From Streptomyces fradiae (GTDB lineage Bacteria > Actinomycetota > Actinomycetes > Streptomycetales > Streptomycetaceae): DNA of 64,000 bases. The stretch spans positions 7,068,001 to 7,132,000 of the forward strand of contig NZ_CP065958.1 in the NCBI RefSeq assembly GCF_041270065.1. Direction: 5' to 3'. The first letter of the stretch is position 1; each line of letters starts with the position of its first letter. The translations under genes and the position numbers were made by a program. Below are positions 43,206-53,572 of the stretch, in pieces. The notes under the pieces are model-generated. The model worked only from the letters and a program-made list of their open reading frames with translations, did not search any database and had not been told where the DNA came from.

Positions 43206-44624
43206 ATGACCGCGACCCTCGCCGCTCAAGCGGCCTACCTCGTCGCCGCGTTGCTGTTCATCCTGGCCCTCGCCGGGCTCTCCAAGCACGAGTCGGCCCG
43301 GCTCGGCAACGCCTTCGGCATCCTCGGCATGGGCGTCGCCCTCGTCGCCACCGTGGTCCTCGCCGCCGACGGCGACATCACCGGGGCGGGCGCCGCGCTG
43401 ATGGGCCTCGCCATGCTGGTCGGCGCGCTCGTCGGCCTCTGGCGCGCCCGTGGCGTCGAGATGACCGGCATGCCCGAACTCATCGCGCTGCTCCACTCGT
43501 TCGTCGGCCTCGCCGCCGTCCTCGTGAGCTGGAACGGCTACCTCACCGTCGAGCACCGGCCCGGCGGCGCCGAGGCCGCCGACCTCGACGCGCTCGGGAC
43601 CCTCGGCATCCACCACGCCGAGGTCTTCATCGGTGTGTTCATCGGCGCGGTCACCTTCACCGGCTCGATCGTCGCCAACCTGAAGCTGTCGGCCCGGATC
43701 GCCTCCCGGCCGCTGATGCTGCCCGGCAAGAACGCCCTGAATCTGGGCGCCCTGGGGCTGTTCGTCGCCCTCACCGTGTGGTTCGTGGCCGCGCCCGCCC
43801 TGTGGCTGCTCATCGCGGTGACGGTGCTCGCCCTCGCGCTCGGCTGGCACCTGGTCGCCTCCATCGGCGGCGGTGACATGCCGGTCGTGGTGTCCATGCT
43901 CAACAGTTATTCCGGCTGGGCGGCCGCAGCTTCCGGCTTCCTGCTCGGCAACGACCTGCTGATCGTCACGGGCGCCCTGGTCGGCTCCTCCGGTGCGTAT
44001 CTGTCCTATCTGATGTGCCAGGCGATGAACCGCTCCTTCCTGTCCGTCATCGCCGGCGGCTTCGGCATCGAGGCGCCGTCGGGCCCGGACGTGGAATACG
44101 GCGAGCACCAGGAGATCACCGCCGAAGGCGTCGCCGAACTCCTGGAGGCGGCACGCTCGGTCATCATCACCCCCGGGTACGGGATGGCCGTCGCCCAGGC
44201 GCAGTACCCGGTCGCGGAACTCACCGAGAAGCTGCGCGCGAAGGGGATCGAGGTCCGCTTCGGCATCCACCCGGTGGCGGGGCGGCTGCCCGGGCACATG
44301 AACGTGCTGCTCGCCGAGGCGAAGGTGCCGTACGACATCGTCTTCGCCATGGACGAGATCAACGAGGACTTCGCCGACACGGACGTCGTCCTCGTCATCG
44401 GCGCCAACGACACCGTCAACCCGGCCGGGACGGAGGACCCGAGCAGCCCGCTCGCCGGCATGCCCGTGCTCACCGTCTGGGAGGCGGACAAGGTCATCGT
44501 CTTCAAGCGGTCGATGGCATCCGGCTACGCCGGGGTCCAGAACCCGCTGTTCTTCCGCGAGAACACGGCGATGCTCTTCGGCGACGCGAAACAGCGGGTG
44601 GAGGACATCGTCACCGAACTCTGA
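43206..44624 (+). CDS. pntB: NAD(P) transhydrogenase beta subunit, copy 2
   Basis: A 472-residue PntB starting one base after the pntA stop. The NADP(H) domain and membrane motifs are the same as in copy 1; the loops diverge most around residues 55-75 and 115-125. It ends about 130 bases before a DUF1801 gene without a clear terminator. Confidence 0.92.
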   Translation: MTATLAAQAAYLVAALLFILALAGLSKHESARLGNAFGILGMGVALVATVVLAADGDITGAGAALMGLAMLVGALVGLWRARGVEMTGMPELIALLHSFVGLAAVLVSWNGYLTVEHRPGGAEAADLDALGTLGIHHAEVFIGVFIGAVTFTGSIVANLKLSARIASRPLMLPGKNALNLGALGLFVALTVWFVAAPALWLLIAVTVLALALGWHLVASIGGGDMPVVVSMLNSYSGWAAAASGFLLGNDLLIVTGALVGSSGAYLSYLMCQAMNRSFLSVIAGGFGIEAPSGPDVEYGEHQEITAEGVAELLEAARSVIITPGYGMAVAQAQYPVAELTEKLRAKGIEVRFGIHPVAGRLPGHMNVLLAEAKVPYDIVFAMDEINEDFADTDVVLVIGANDTVNPAGTEDPSSPLAGMPVLTVWEADKVIVFKRSMASGYAGVQNPLFFRENTAMLFGDAKQRVEDIVTEL

Positions 44625-44757
44625 CGCGGAGTCCGTGGTGCTTTCCGCGGTGCTCTCCGTGGGCGTCTCCGTGGTGAGCACGGATGTGGTCCGTGGCCCC
44701 GCTCGGAAGACTGGGGTCACGGCGATCACGCCACCACCACCGACAGGGGGAGACACC

Positions 44758-45234
44758 ATGACAAGCACCACGAACAGCACCACGACCACCGCGTACGAGG
44801 GCTTCACCGCCGAGGAGCGGGCGGCGATGAAGGACCACGCCCGCGAGACCAAGGCGGCGGCCGCACGGCGCGGCTCCAAGGCGGAGAAGGCCGCACAGGC
44901 GGTGGCCGACGTGCTCGCGAAGATCGCCGAGATGAGCGACACGGACCGGGCCATGGCCGAACGGATCCACGCCGTCGTCACCGCCACGGCCCCCGGCCTC
45001 ACTCCGAAGCTCTGGTACGGCATGCCCGCCTACGCCGACGAGGCCGGCAAGATCGTCTGCTTCTTCCAGAGCGCCGAGAAGTTCAAGGCCCGCTACGCCA
45101 CCCTCGGCTTCAGCGACCAGGCCCGCCTGGACGACGGCCCGATGTGGGCCGCCGGCTACGCCCTCACCGAGGTCACTCCGGAGGTCGAGGAGCGGATCGC
45201 CGCCCTGGTGACCCGCGCCGTCGGCACGGCCTGA
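44758..45234 (+). CDS. DUF1801 / YdhG-like protein
   Basis: A 158-residue protein. A Thr/Ser-rich N-terminus and a charged helix (residues 10-55) precede a YdhG-fold domain with L-T-P-K-L-W-Y-G-M-P-A-Y, F-F-Q-S-A-E-K-F-K and L-D-D-G-P-M-W. Relatives are annotated as iron chaperones or DUF1801 without firm function. CAGGGGGAGACACC precedes ATG 44758. Its 3' end overlaps the end of the convergent LuxR-type gene by 79 bases. Confidence 0.8.
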   Translation: MTSTTNSTTTTAYEGFTAEERAAMKDHARETKAAAARRGSKAEKAAQAVADVLAKIAEMSDTDRAMAERIHAVVTATAPGLTPKLWYGMPAYADEAGKIVCFFQSAEKFKARYATLGFSDQARLDDGPMWAAGYALTEVTPEVEERIAALVTRAVGTA

Positions 45235-47990
45235 CCACGGGCCGCGGGCACGATGCCGAGTGCCGCGAGGGCCGCCGTGCCCTCCGGCGCACGGCCCCCG
45301 CCCGCGAGCAGCAGGCTGCGCGCCGCCTGGTACGGGCAGTGCGCCGCCTCGAACGCGCCCGCCGTGGCGAGGAGTCGGTCCCGGTCGCCGGTCAACAGGG
45401 CCTCGGCACGGTCGACTTGGGCGGTGGCCAGCGGATTGCCCGCGACCAGGCGGCGGGCCGCCGCGATACGGGCGGGCGCCTCCGGACGGCCGGCGAGGAC
45501 CGAGGCCTCGGCGCGCAGCGCCACATACCCGTGCAGCCACACCCAGCAGACCCACTTCCAGACCTCCTCCGGCTCCGGCGCGAGCCGGTCCAGGGCTGCC
45601 TCCGGGTCGCCGTCGTGCAGCAGGACCGTGGCGTCGAAGACCGCGCCGAAGCCGTGGCGGTGGTCGAGGACGGGGCCCGCCTGGTCCGCGATGCCGAGCC
45701 AGGCCGCCCGGGCCGCGTCGTCACCGCGCAGACCGTGGACCATGGCGACGGCCGCCGCGGCCGGGCCGAGCACGAACGAGCGCTGCCGGCCGCTGCGTTC
45801 CCATGCGGTACGGAACCGGTCGGCGCCCTGCAGCACGGCGTCCGCGCGGCCGGCCAGGGCCTCCGTGACGAGGAGCCAGGACGTGGCGTGGTGGCCGGCC
45901 TCCGAAAGGAGGGGATGGGCGGCGAGCTGCGCGCTCCACCTGCGGGCCCGTACGAGGTCGCCGACGCCGAGCGCGTTGCCGGCGGCCATCGCCAGGGCGT
46001 CGAGCCGCTCGTGAGTGGGAGCGGGGGAGGGCGGCAGCGGCGCGAGGAGTTCGATCCGGCGGCGGGCGGCGGCCGCCGCGCCGAACGGGTCACCGGCCCA
46101 ACTCCACGCCCCGGACAGGGCGTCGAGCGCCGCCGACTCCGCCACCGGATCGCCCGCCGCGCGGGCAAGCGCCACGGCCCGCTCCGCGTACGCGACCGTC
46201 TCCACCGCCGAGTTCTCCGCGTCGCCCTGCACCGCGCCGTACGCGTCCGCCGTCACCGCCGCCTCCGCGAGCGCGACGGCCGCGTCCCCGCCCGGATCGC
46301 CCGCCCCGGCCAGCCTGCGCGCCTCCATGAGCAGACCCGTCACCTCTGCCGCCTCGGGGAGCCGGGCGAAGGTGCTGGAGTAGCGGTACGCGACGGTCGC
46401 CGCGGCCGCCAGCGCGCGCCCGGCGCCGACCTCGTCGCCCGCACGCAACGCGGCCCGCGCGGCGGCCCGGTACAGCCGGAACATGTCCTCGCCGCTCCGC
46501 CGGCACCCGGCCACCTCGGCGGCCTCGCGCAGCGCCAGGACCGCGTCGGCGTCCCCGCCGAGCCCGGCCGCCTGCTCGTACCGCTCCTGCGACTCGCTGA
46601 GCAGCTGCCGGTTGAACGTCAACTCGCCGAGTACGAGCGCGAGTCGATGGGCCTCCGTGCGCAGCTCCGGCCGCCCGGCGGCCCAGTCGAGCGCGACACG
46701 GGCCTCCTCAGCCGCCTGCTGCGCCGGCGCCCAGCGCACGTGCCGCGCACGGACGACCTCCTCTTCGCCCGCTGCGGCGAGGTGCTCCGCCCCGTACTGG
46801 CGGATGGTCTCCAGGGCCTGGTAGCGCGTGCCGGACCCCGAGTGGGTCACGGTGAGCAGGCTCTGCTCCGCGAGCCGGGCGAGACCGTCGGCCACGTCGG
46901 CCACGTCGGCCACGTTGGCCACGTCGGCCACGTCGGACGCGGCGACCTCGGCCGCCGCCTCCGCCGTGAACGGCAGGACGAACACCGAGACCCTCCGCAG
47001 CAGCGTCCGGTCCGCGGGGCTGAGCAGCTCGTGGCTCCAGTCGAGGACCGCCCGCACCGAGCGGTGCCGCTCGCCGACGCGCGGCCCGCCCGCGAGGATG
47101 CGCAGCGGGGCGGCGAGACCGGCCGAGAGGCCGTCCAGACCGAGGGTGGGCAGCCGGGCCGCGGCCAGTTCGATCGCCAGGGCCATGCCGTCGAGCCGCT
47201 CGCACAGCGCGGTGACCTCCTGCCGGAGCGCCGGATCGGGACCGTGGCCGGCGGCCGTCGCCCGCGCCATGAACAGGGCCACCGCGTCCGAACCGGCGCC
47301 GCCCTCCCGGGAGAGCGGCGGGACCGAGGTCACCGACTCGAAGGGGACCATCAGCCGGGCCCGGCTCGTGGCCAGCACCCGGACTCCCGGGCAGGCACCC
47401 AACAGACGCTCCAGGAACGGCGCGACGCCGTCACGGACATGCTCGCAGTTGTCGAGGACCAGCAGCGCCGTGCGGTCCGCGAGGGCGGCGAGCAGGGTGT
47501 CCTCGATGCCGCGACCGGGCTGCTCGCCGACCCCCAGGGCCGCCGCGACCGCCGCCGGGATCCGCGCCGGATCCGTCACCGGCACCAGATCCACGAACCA
47601 CACGCCGTCGGCGAACCCGCCGCCTGCCGCCTCGGCCTCCGCCACGGCGAGCGCGAGCCGGGTCTTGCCGACGCCGCCCGGGCCGACCGCCGTGACCTGG
47701 CGGTGGGCCCGTACCGCCGCCGCCAACTCCGCCCGCTCCCGGGCCCGTCCGACGAACGAGGTCAGCGGTGCCGGCAGCGCGGGCGCCCGCCCGGGGACCG
47801 TCGTCCGCGCCGCGCGGCGGGACAGCGCCCGCCGGTCCGGCAGTTCCCACTTCCGCAGCAGCGACGAGACATGGGACTCGACCGTCCGTACCGAGATGAA
47901 GAGCCGCTCGGCGATCTCCGCGTTGCTGAGGTGCTCGCCGAGGAGGGCGAGCACTTCGGCTTCTCGCGCCGATATCAGTGGAGTTGACAC
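45156..47990 (-). CDS. Large ATP-binding LuxR-family regulator with N-terminal HTH
   Basis: A 944-residue regulator. The LuxR/GerE helix-turn-helix is at the N-terminus (L-I-S-A-R-E-A-E-V-L-A-L-L to V-E-S-H-V-S-S-L-L), unlike classic LAL regulators where it is C-terminal. Then comes an NB-ARC-type ATPase with Walker A G-P-G-G-V-G-K-T-R and L-L-V-L-D-N-C-E-H, and a long TPR-like helical region. A D-V-A repeat (DVADVANVADVADVADG), from nine-base tandem units at about 46885-46935, lies at the end of the ATPase part. GTG 47990 is the chosen start; longer readings would overlap the divergent PPOX gene. Ligand and targets unknown. Confidence 0.82.
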   Translation of the reverse strand: MSTPLISAREAEVLALLGEHLSNAEIAERLFISVRTVESHVSSLLRKWELPDRRALSRRAARTTVPGRAPALPAPLTSFVGRARERAELAAAVRAHRQVTAVGPGGVGKTRLALAVAEAEAAGGGFADGVWFVDLVPVTDPARIPAAVAAALGVGEQPGRGIEDTLLAALADRTALLVLDNCEHVRDGVAPFLERLLGACPGVRVLATSRARLMVPFESVTSVPPLSREGGAGSDAVALFMARATAAGHGPDPALRQEVTALCERLDGMALAIELAAARLPTLGLDGLSAGLAAPLRILAGGPRVGERHRSVRAVLDWSHELLSPADRTLLRRVSVFVLPFTAEAAAEVAASDVADVANVADVADVADGLARLAEQSLLTVTHSGSGTRYQALETIRQYGAEHLAAAGEEEVVRARHVRWAPAQQAAEEARVALDWAAGRPELRTEAHRLALVLGELTFNRQLLSESQERYEQAAGLGGDADAVLALREAAEVAGCRRSGEDMFRLYRAAARAALRAGDEVGAGRALAAAATVAYRYSSTFARLPEAAEVTGLLMEARRLAGAGDPGGDAAVALAEAAVTADAYGAVQGDAENSAVETVAYAERAVALARAAGDPVAESAALDALSGAWSWAGDPFGAAAAARRRIELLAPLPPSPAPTHERLDALAMAAGNALGVGDLVRARRWSAQLAAHPLLSEAGHHATSWLLVTEALAGRADAVLQGADRFRTAWERSGRQRSFVLGPAAAAVAMVHGLRGDDAARAAWLGIADQAGPVLDHRHGFGAVFDATVLLHDGDPEAALDRLAPEPEEVWKWVCWVWLHGYVALRAEASVLAGRPEAPARIAAARRLVAGNPLATAQVDRAEALLTGDRDRLLATAGAFEAAHCPYQAARSLLLAGGGRAPEGTAALAALGIVPAARGQAVPTARVTRAAIRSSTSGVTSVRA

Positions 47991-48100
47991 CCGGTCATTA
48001 TCCGTGGCGCTCTCCGTGGCCGGCACGGAGGCGGTACCTGCCCGGCCCGGGAGAGGCTGTGCCCACGCCACACACCCCGCGCCGACCGACAGGAGCGACC

Positions 48101-48574
48101 ATGACGACCGAGGCGCCCGGCTCCACCTCAGCACCCCGCACCCGCGCCGAGCGGCGGCGCGACACCGAGCACCGGCTCGCGCACGACGTCGACCTCTGGG
48201 TGGCCAGCGCCTCGCCGGACGGCGCGCCCTTCCTCGTACCGCTGTCCTTCGACTGGGACGGCCGGACCCTGCTCCTCGCCACCCTCGCCGACGGTCCGAC
48301 CGGCCGGAACCTGGCGGCCGGCGGGACCGCCCGGCTCGCGCTCGGCCACACCCGCGACGTCGTCATGATCGACGGCGACGTCGAGACCCTTGCCATCGAC
48401 GCGCTGCCGCCGGAGCGGCGCGAGCGCTTCGAGACGCGCACCGGCTTCGACCCGTACGCGCTCGGCGCCCGCTACCGCTGGTACCGCGTCACCCCGCGCC
48501 GGGTGCAGGCCTGGCGCGAGGCGGACGAGTTGCGAGGGAGGGAGCTGATGCGCGACGGAAGGTGGATCGACTGA
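48101..48574 (+). CDS. Pyridoxamine 5'-phosphate oxidase (PPOX) family protein
   Basis: A 157-residue split-barrel flavin-binding-type protein. After a basic N-terminus, D-V-D-L-W-V-A-S-A, P-F-L-V-P-L-S-F-D-W-D-G, L-L-A-T and R-N-L-A-A-G-G-T-A-R-L show the PPOX fold; members bind FMN, F420 or heme. The actual substrate is unknown. AGGAG lies five bases before ATG 48101. It is divergent from the large LuxR-type regulator, which may control it. Confidence 0.8.
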   Translation: MTTEAPGSTSAPRTRAERRRDTEHRLAHDVDLWVASASPDGAPFLVPLSFDWDGRTLLLATLADGPTGRNLAAGGTARLALGHTRDVVMIDGDVETLAIDALPPERRERFETRTGFDPYALGARYRWYRVTPRRVQAWREADELRGRELMRDGRWID

Positions 48575-48605
48575 GGAGTGCGGTGCCCTCGCTGCCTGGC
48601 CCGGG

Positions 48606-49393
48606 TCAGCGCTTGGCGGTACGGCCGAAGGCCGAGCGCGCCCACAGATAGCCGACCAGGCTCAGGCCGGCGCACCAGGCGAGGGCGATCCAGCCGCTGC
48701 CGCCGATCGGGGTGCCCATCAGCAGCCCGCGCAGGGTCTCGATCGCCGGCGTGAAGGGCTGGTACTCGGCGAACCAGCGCAGGCCGGTCGGCATGGAGTC
48801 GGTCGGCACGATGGCGCTGCCGAGGAAGGGCAGGAAGGTCAGCGGCAGCGGCGTGTTGCTCGCCGACTCCGGTGTCCTGGACACCAGGCCGATGCCGGCC
48901 GACAGCCAGGTCAGCGCGAGCGTGAGAAGGGTCAGGAGGCCGGCCGCGGCGAGCCATTCGACGAGCGTCGCGTGCGGCCGGAAGCCGATGGCCAGCGCGA
49001 CGCCGACGACGAGCGCGATGGCGACCAGGGTCTGCAGCACGCTGCCGACCACATGCCCGGTCAGGAACGCGGCCCGCGAGATCGACATCGTACGGAAGCG
49101 GTTGACGATGCCCTCCGTCATGTCGACGCACACGCCGACCGCCGTGGCGACCGCGCCGGCCGTCGCCGTCATCAGGATGATGCCGGGGGCGACGTAGTCG
49201 ATGTACTTCCCGCCGCCGGTCGGCGCGCCCTCGATGCCCGCGCCGATGGCGCCGCCGAACGCGTAGTTGAAGAGCAGCAGCATCATCACCGGCATGAGGA
49301 CCACGGAGACGGTCATCGCCGGATAGCGCAGGGCGTGTTTGAGGTTGCGCTGCAGCATGGTCAGCGAGTCGCTGACGGCATAGCCGAGGGTGC

Positions 49394-49397
<4 letters not shown>
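48606..49397 (-). CDS. ABC-2 type exporter permease (DrrB-like)
   Basis: A 263-residue membrane subunit with six predicted helices. L-P-F-L-G-S-A-I-V-P-T and F-A-E-Y-Q-P-F-T-P-A-I-E-T-L-R are typical of DrrB-type drug exporter permeases. ATG 49397 overlaps the stop of the ATPase gene (ATGA), so the two are coupled. It would form a daunorubicin-resistance-type exporter; the substrate is unknown. Confidence 0.88.
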
Positions 49398-50377
<980 letters not shown>

Positions 50378-50587
50378 GAGGGCTCCTGGGAGGCCTGGGA
50401 TGTGTGATGTGACATGGCACTGGAGGTTTCGGCGGCATGCCGAAGATGCGCCTGGCGGGGTGCGCGAGGCGGGTGGTGCGTTACGGGTGGTGCGTTACGG
50501 GTGCGTGGTCGGGCCCGGGGAGGTGCGGGCCCGGTGTGGTGGGGGCCGGGGGTCCGGTGACGCTCGGGCCCGGCCTGAAGGCGCTCG

Positions 50588-51424
50588 TCAGGCGCGGCGG
50601 ATCACGATGTCGCCGGCGTTGGTGCCGGCGTGCACCTCGACGGTCTCGGCGGCGTCGCCGGGCCCCTCGGCGGCGTCGAGGAAGTTGCGGACGACGCCGA
50701 CCTTGGCGGTGACGTCCAGCCAGGCCGCGGAGGATTCGCGGATGCCGATCTCCACACTGCCGAGCGAGGTGCGGAGCTCGGCCCGGCCCCGGGCCACCTC
50801 GTTGACCTGGATGGATCCCTGCGAGGTGCGGATGTCGACCGAGGACTCGGCGACGCCGACCGTCACCCGGCCCATGGACACCTTCGCCCGCAGCTCGCCG
50901 GCCACCGTGCCGATCGTGGTGTCGCCGATGCCGTTCTTGAGCGTCACCTCGCCCGTCACCTCGCCGAGGTCGATCCGGCCCTGGCCGTTGATGTCGGCGT
51001 CGCCGACGACCCGGTCCACGCGGACGTCGCCGTGGTCGGTGCGCAGCACCGCCGGGCCGGTCTCGTCGAGCCGGATGTCGCCGAGGCCGGACCTGACCCG
51101 GCTCTCGCCGAGCGGCCCCTGGCCGCTGACGTCGCCCATGGAGGTGTGGGCCTGGAGCTGCGAACCCGCCGGCAGCTCGATGGTGACGTCGACCGAGCCG
51201 ACCTTGCCGAACACCGAACGCTTCCGGGGCCCCTTGAGGGTCAGCGTGCCGTTGGCGTACGTGACCTTCGTCTGCTGCGCCGCACGGTTGTCGTTGTCGT
51301 CGGACGGGTTGCTCGGCACGACCTCGACGACCGTGTCGGTGCGCTTGCTCGCCGCCAGTCGGACGTGGCTGATGTCGAACTCGAGGATCGCGGTGATGGG
51401 CTCGGGAGTCTCGTACGTGGGCAT
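50588..51424 (-). CDS. DUF4097 beta-strand repeat protein
   Basis: A 278-residue protein built from short repeated beta-strand units (G-D-V, G-D-I-R-L, G-D-V-R-V, G-D-A-D-I and so on) forming a right-handed beta-helix or propeller-like sheet typical of DUF4097, often called putative adhesin. There is no signal peptide, so it is cytoplasmic or released otherwise. It lies between an exporter operon and a ribbon-helix-helix gene; its role there is not known. Confidence 0.85.
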   Translation of the reverse strand: MPTYETPEPITAILEFDISHVRLAASKRTDTVVEVVPSNPSDDNDNRAAQQTKVTYANGTLTLKGPRKRSVFGKVGSVDVTIELPAGSQLQAHTSMGDVSGQGPLGESRVRSGLGDIRLDETGPAVLRTDHGDVRVDRVVGDADINGQGRIDLGEVTGEVTLKNGIGDTTIGTVAGELRAKVSMGRVTVGVAESSVDIRTSQGSIQVNEVARGRAELRTSLGSVEIGIRESSAAWLDVTAKVGVVRNFLDAAEGPGDAAETVEVHAGTNAGDIVIRRA

Positions 51425-51466
51425 GGCTGTGCCGTCCTCGTGACTGTGAAGGATGAATGCGCAGGT

Positions 51467-51493
51467 GGGAGGGGGAGGGGGAGGGGGAGGGGA
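51467..51493 (+). repeat. G-quadruplex-type run between RHH and DUF4097 genes
   Basis: Five G-tracts of 3-5 bases separated by single A residues on the plus strand, with a sixth run just after. The mRNA of the leftward operon would carry the C-rich complement. Such tracts can form a four-stranded structure in the non-template or template DNA. Confidence 0.6.
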
Positions 51494-51520
51494 GCGCGGG
51501 GGCAGTGGGCCGGGCAGGTC

Positions 51521-52066
51521 CTAGCGGGCCCAGCCCTGGTAGGTCTGGCCCTGGCGCGGCGCGCGCGGCGCGGCCGACAGCGGCGCCGCCGGCCGGGGTG
51601 CGGCGCCCGGATCCAGGGCGGTGGCGACCGCCCGTACGAGCCAGGCGTTGACGGAGAGGCCCTCCTGGCCGGCCGCGTCCTCGACGCGGGCCTTGAGGTG
51701 GGCGGGGAGCCGGAAGTTGATCCGGGCCGTGCCCCCGTCGTCCGCGTCCGCCAGGGCCGAGGCCGGGGTCGAGGCCGGTGCGGGCGCCGGGGCGGAAATC
51801 GATGGTGCCACGGGTGGTGCCATCGGTGGCGCCGACACCACGAACTCCGGGTCGAGCCCCCGCAGCCGGACGTCCACCGAACCGGGCGCCAGTTCGCGGG
51901 TGATCTCCTCCGAGGCCGTGGACAGCGCGTTCAGGAGGGTGAGCCGCGCGGCGGACTCCAGTGGGGCGGTCAGCCGCTCCGCCAGGGCGCGCGCGTCCTC
52001 CCCGCCCGCCTCGGCGGCGACCGCGAGCTCGTGCCGGAGGTGTTCGACGTAGGGGGTCAGATCCAT
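51521..52066 (-). CDS. Ribbon-helix-helix (HicB/Arc-type) DNA-binding protein
   Basis: A 181-residue protein. The N-terminal half is helical (M-D-L-T-P-Y-V-E-H-L-R, then E-S-A-A-R-L-T-L-L). After an Ala/Pro linker a ribbon-helix-helix motif reads A-R-I-N-F-R-L-P-A-H-L-K-A-R-V-E-D, then a helix ending NAWLVRAVATAL. Such proteins bind DNA cooperatively as dimers. The helically phased TGGCGCCA array directly upstream (52078-52137) is its obvious autoregulatory target. The ATG at 52066 starts the conserved protein; it lacks a strong ribosome binding site. No HicA toxin gene is adjacent, so this is a regulator rather than an antitoxin. Confidence 0.8.
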   Translation of the reverse strand: MDLTPYVEHLRHELAVAAEAGGEDARALAERLTAPLESAARLTLLNALSTASEEITRELAPGSVDVRLRGLDPEFVVSAPPMAPPVAPSISAPAPAPASTPASALADADDGGTARINFRLPAHLKARVEDAAGQEGLSVNAWLVRAVATALDPGAAPRPAAPLSAAPRAPRQGQTYQGWAR

Positions 52067-52077
52067 GGGAACCATCA

Positions 52078-52191
52078 TGGCGCCAAAGTGGCGCCATGGC
52101 AAGTGCCTGTGGCGCCATGTGGTGCCATCTGGCACCAAGGGTGGTGTCAGGCGGTGTCGGGAGGTGCCAGAGGGCGCGCTGGATGGCGCCA
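52078..52191. promoter_or_regulatory. Helically phased TGGCGCCA operator array
   Basis: Perfect TGGCGCCA palindromes at 52078, 52089 and 52110, with variants TGGTGCCA at 52120 and TGGCACCA at 52130; a degenerate TGGCAAGT fills the gap at 52097. Start-to-start spacings are 11, 21 (two turns), 10 and 10 bases, so the units lie on one face of the helix. A further perfect copy sits at 52184. This pattern is expected for cooperative binding of ribbon-helix-helix dimers and lies between the RHH gene and the CPA1 antiporter gene. Confidence 0.8.
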
Positions 52192-52319
52192 CCCGGGTGT
52201 CCCCATCCCTGCGCTCCGATCCGCCTGCGAGGATGTGGCACCTGTCAGCATCTGCCCGTACCCATACCTATCTGTCCCTACATGTCGCATCCGCTCCCCG
52301 CCCCTGCCTGCGAGTCGCC

Positions 52320-53555
52320 GTGATTGCTCTGCTCGTCCTGTTGTCCCTGCTGTTCCTGTGGGTCCTGGTGTCCGACCGGTTGGCGCGCTGGAGCATCACC
52401 GCGCCGATCGCCTTCGCCGCCGCCGGCATCCTGCTCAGCGGCGGCGACGATCCGGTCGTCGCGATCGACATGGACACCCACACCTTCCAGCGGGGCCTCG
52501 AACTCGTCCTCGCGGTCATGCTGTTCACGGACGCCACCGAGGCCCGCGACTACGCGCCGCGGCTGCGCGGCTCGGTCGGCATGGGGCGGCTGCTCGGGAT
52601 CGCGCTGCCCGTCTCCCTGGTCCTCGCCGCCCTCACCGGGGCCCTGGTCTTCCCCGGCACGAGCTGGTGGCTGCTCGCCGTCGCCGCGCTGGTCGTCATG
52701 CCGATGGACCTCGCCCCGGTCCTGATGTTCCTGCGCGACGAGCGCATCCCGCTGCGGGTGCGGGCCGCGCTCAACATCGAGGGCGGCTTCAACGACGGCC
52801 TGATCTCGCCGCTCTTCGTCTTCTGCGTCGCCAACATCGTCTCCGCCGAGGGCGACACCTTCACCGACCTGGTCCTCAACGCTCTCAAGGGAGTGGTCTT
52901 CGCGACGGGCGTCGGCAGTGCCATCGGCTATCTGGCCTCGGTGGCCGTCCGCTGGTCCTTCGAGCACCGCTGGGCCAAGCCCGCCAACTTCCGCTTCGCC
53001 GCGCTCGCCCTGCCGTTCCTCGCCTACTCGGCCTCCGTCCTGATCGACGGCAACGGCTTCGTCGCCGCCTTCGTCGCGGGCCTGTGGTACGCGAACACCG
53101 TGCTGGTCGTCGGCGGCGAGTCGCTCGTCCTGGTGGAGGACGTCAGCCATCTGCTCGCCCTGTCCGCCTGGTACGCGTTCGGCGCCCTCACCACCGCGGC
53201 CTTCAACGGCGGGCACGTCCCCCAGCTCCTCGCGTACGCCGTCCTCGTGCTCATCGTGGCCCGCTTCGTGCCGGTGGTCGCCTCGCTCGCCGGCTCCGAC
53301 TTCACCCGCCCCGAGCGCGCCGCGATCGGCTGGCTCGGCCCGCGCGGCGTCACGTCGATCGTCTTCGCCGTCCTCGCCTACGTACAACTCCCCGGCGAAG
53401 AGGCGGACTTCATCCTCAACGTCACCGCCGCGACCGTGCTGCTCAGCGTGCTCGTGCACGGTGTGACGGCGGAACCCCTGGCCCGCTGGTTCGCCAGACA
53501 CCCGCAGCCCGAAGGGCCGGCCCCGGAGGAACCGGCCCCGAAAGGCGTGGCCTAG
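52320..53555 (+). CDS. CPA1-type sodium/proton antiporter
   Basis: A 411-residue antiporter with about twelve membrane segments. N-I-E-G-G-F-N-D-G-L in helix 5 holds the functional Asp of the CPA1/NhaP group, and G-W-L-G-P-R-G-V-T-S-I-V-F-A later gives the conserved Arg. It exchanges H+ for Na+ or K+. GTG 52320 begins just before the first hydrophobic segment; a ribosome binding site is weak. It shares the promoter region carrying the TGGCGCCA array with the RHH gene. Confidence 0.85.
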   Translation: MIALLVLLSLLFLWVLVSDRLARWSITAPIAFAAAGILLSGGDDPVVAIDMDTHTFQRGLELVLAVMLFTDATEARDYAPRLRGSVGMGRLLGIALPVSLVLAALTGALVFPGTSWWLLAVAALVVMPMDLAPVLMFLRDERIPLRVRAALNIEGGFNDGLISPLFVFCVANIVSAEGDTFTDLVLNALKGVVFATGVGSAIGYLASVAVRWSFEHRWAKPANFRFAALALPFLAYSASVLIDGNGFVAAFVAGLWYANTVLVVGGESLVLVEDVSHLLALSAWYAFGALTTAAFNGGHVPQLLAYAVLVLIVARFVPVVASLAGSDFTRPERAAIGWLGPRGVTSIVFAVLAYVQLPGEEADFILNVTAATVLLSVLVHGVTAEPLARWFARHPQPEGPAPEEPAPKGVA

Positions 53556-53572
53556 TCCGGCCCGGGCGTGGC

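Noticed and set aside
51521..52066. HicAB toxin-antitoxin system
   Set aside because: Only the ribbon-helix-helix protein is present; no small HicA-like gene adjoins it.
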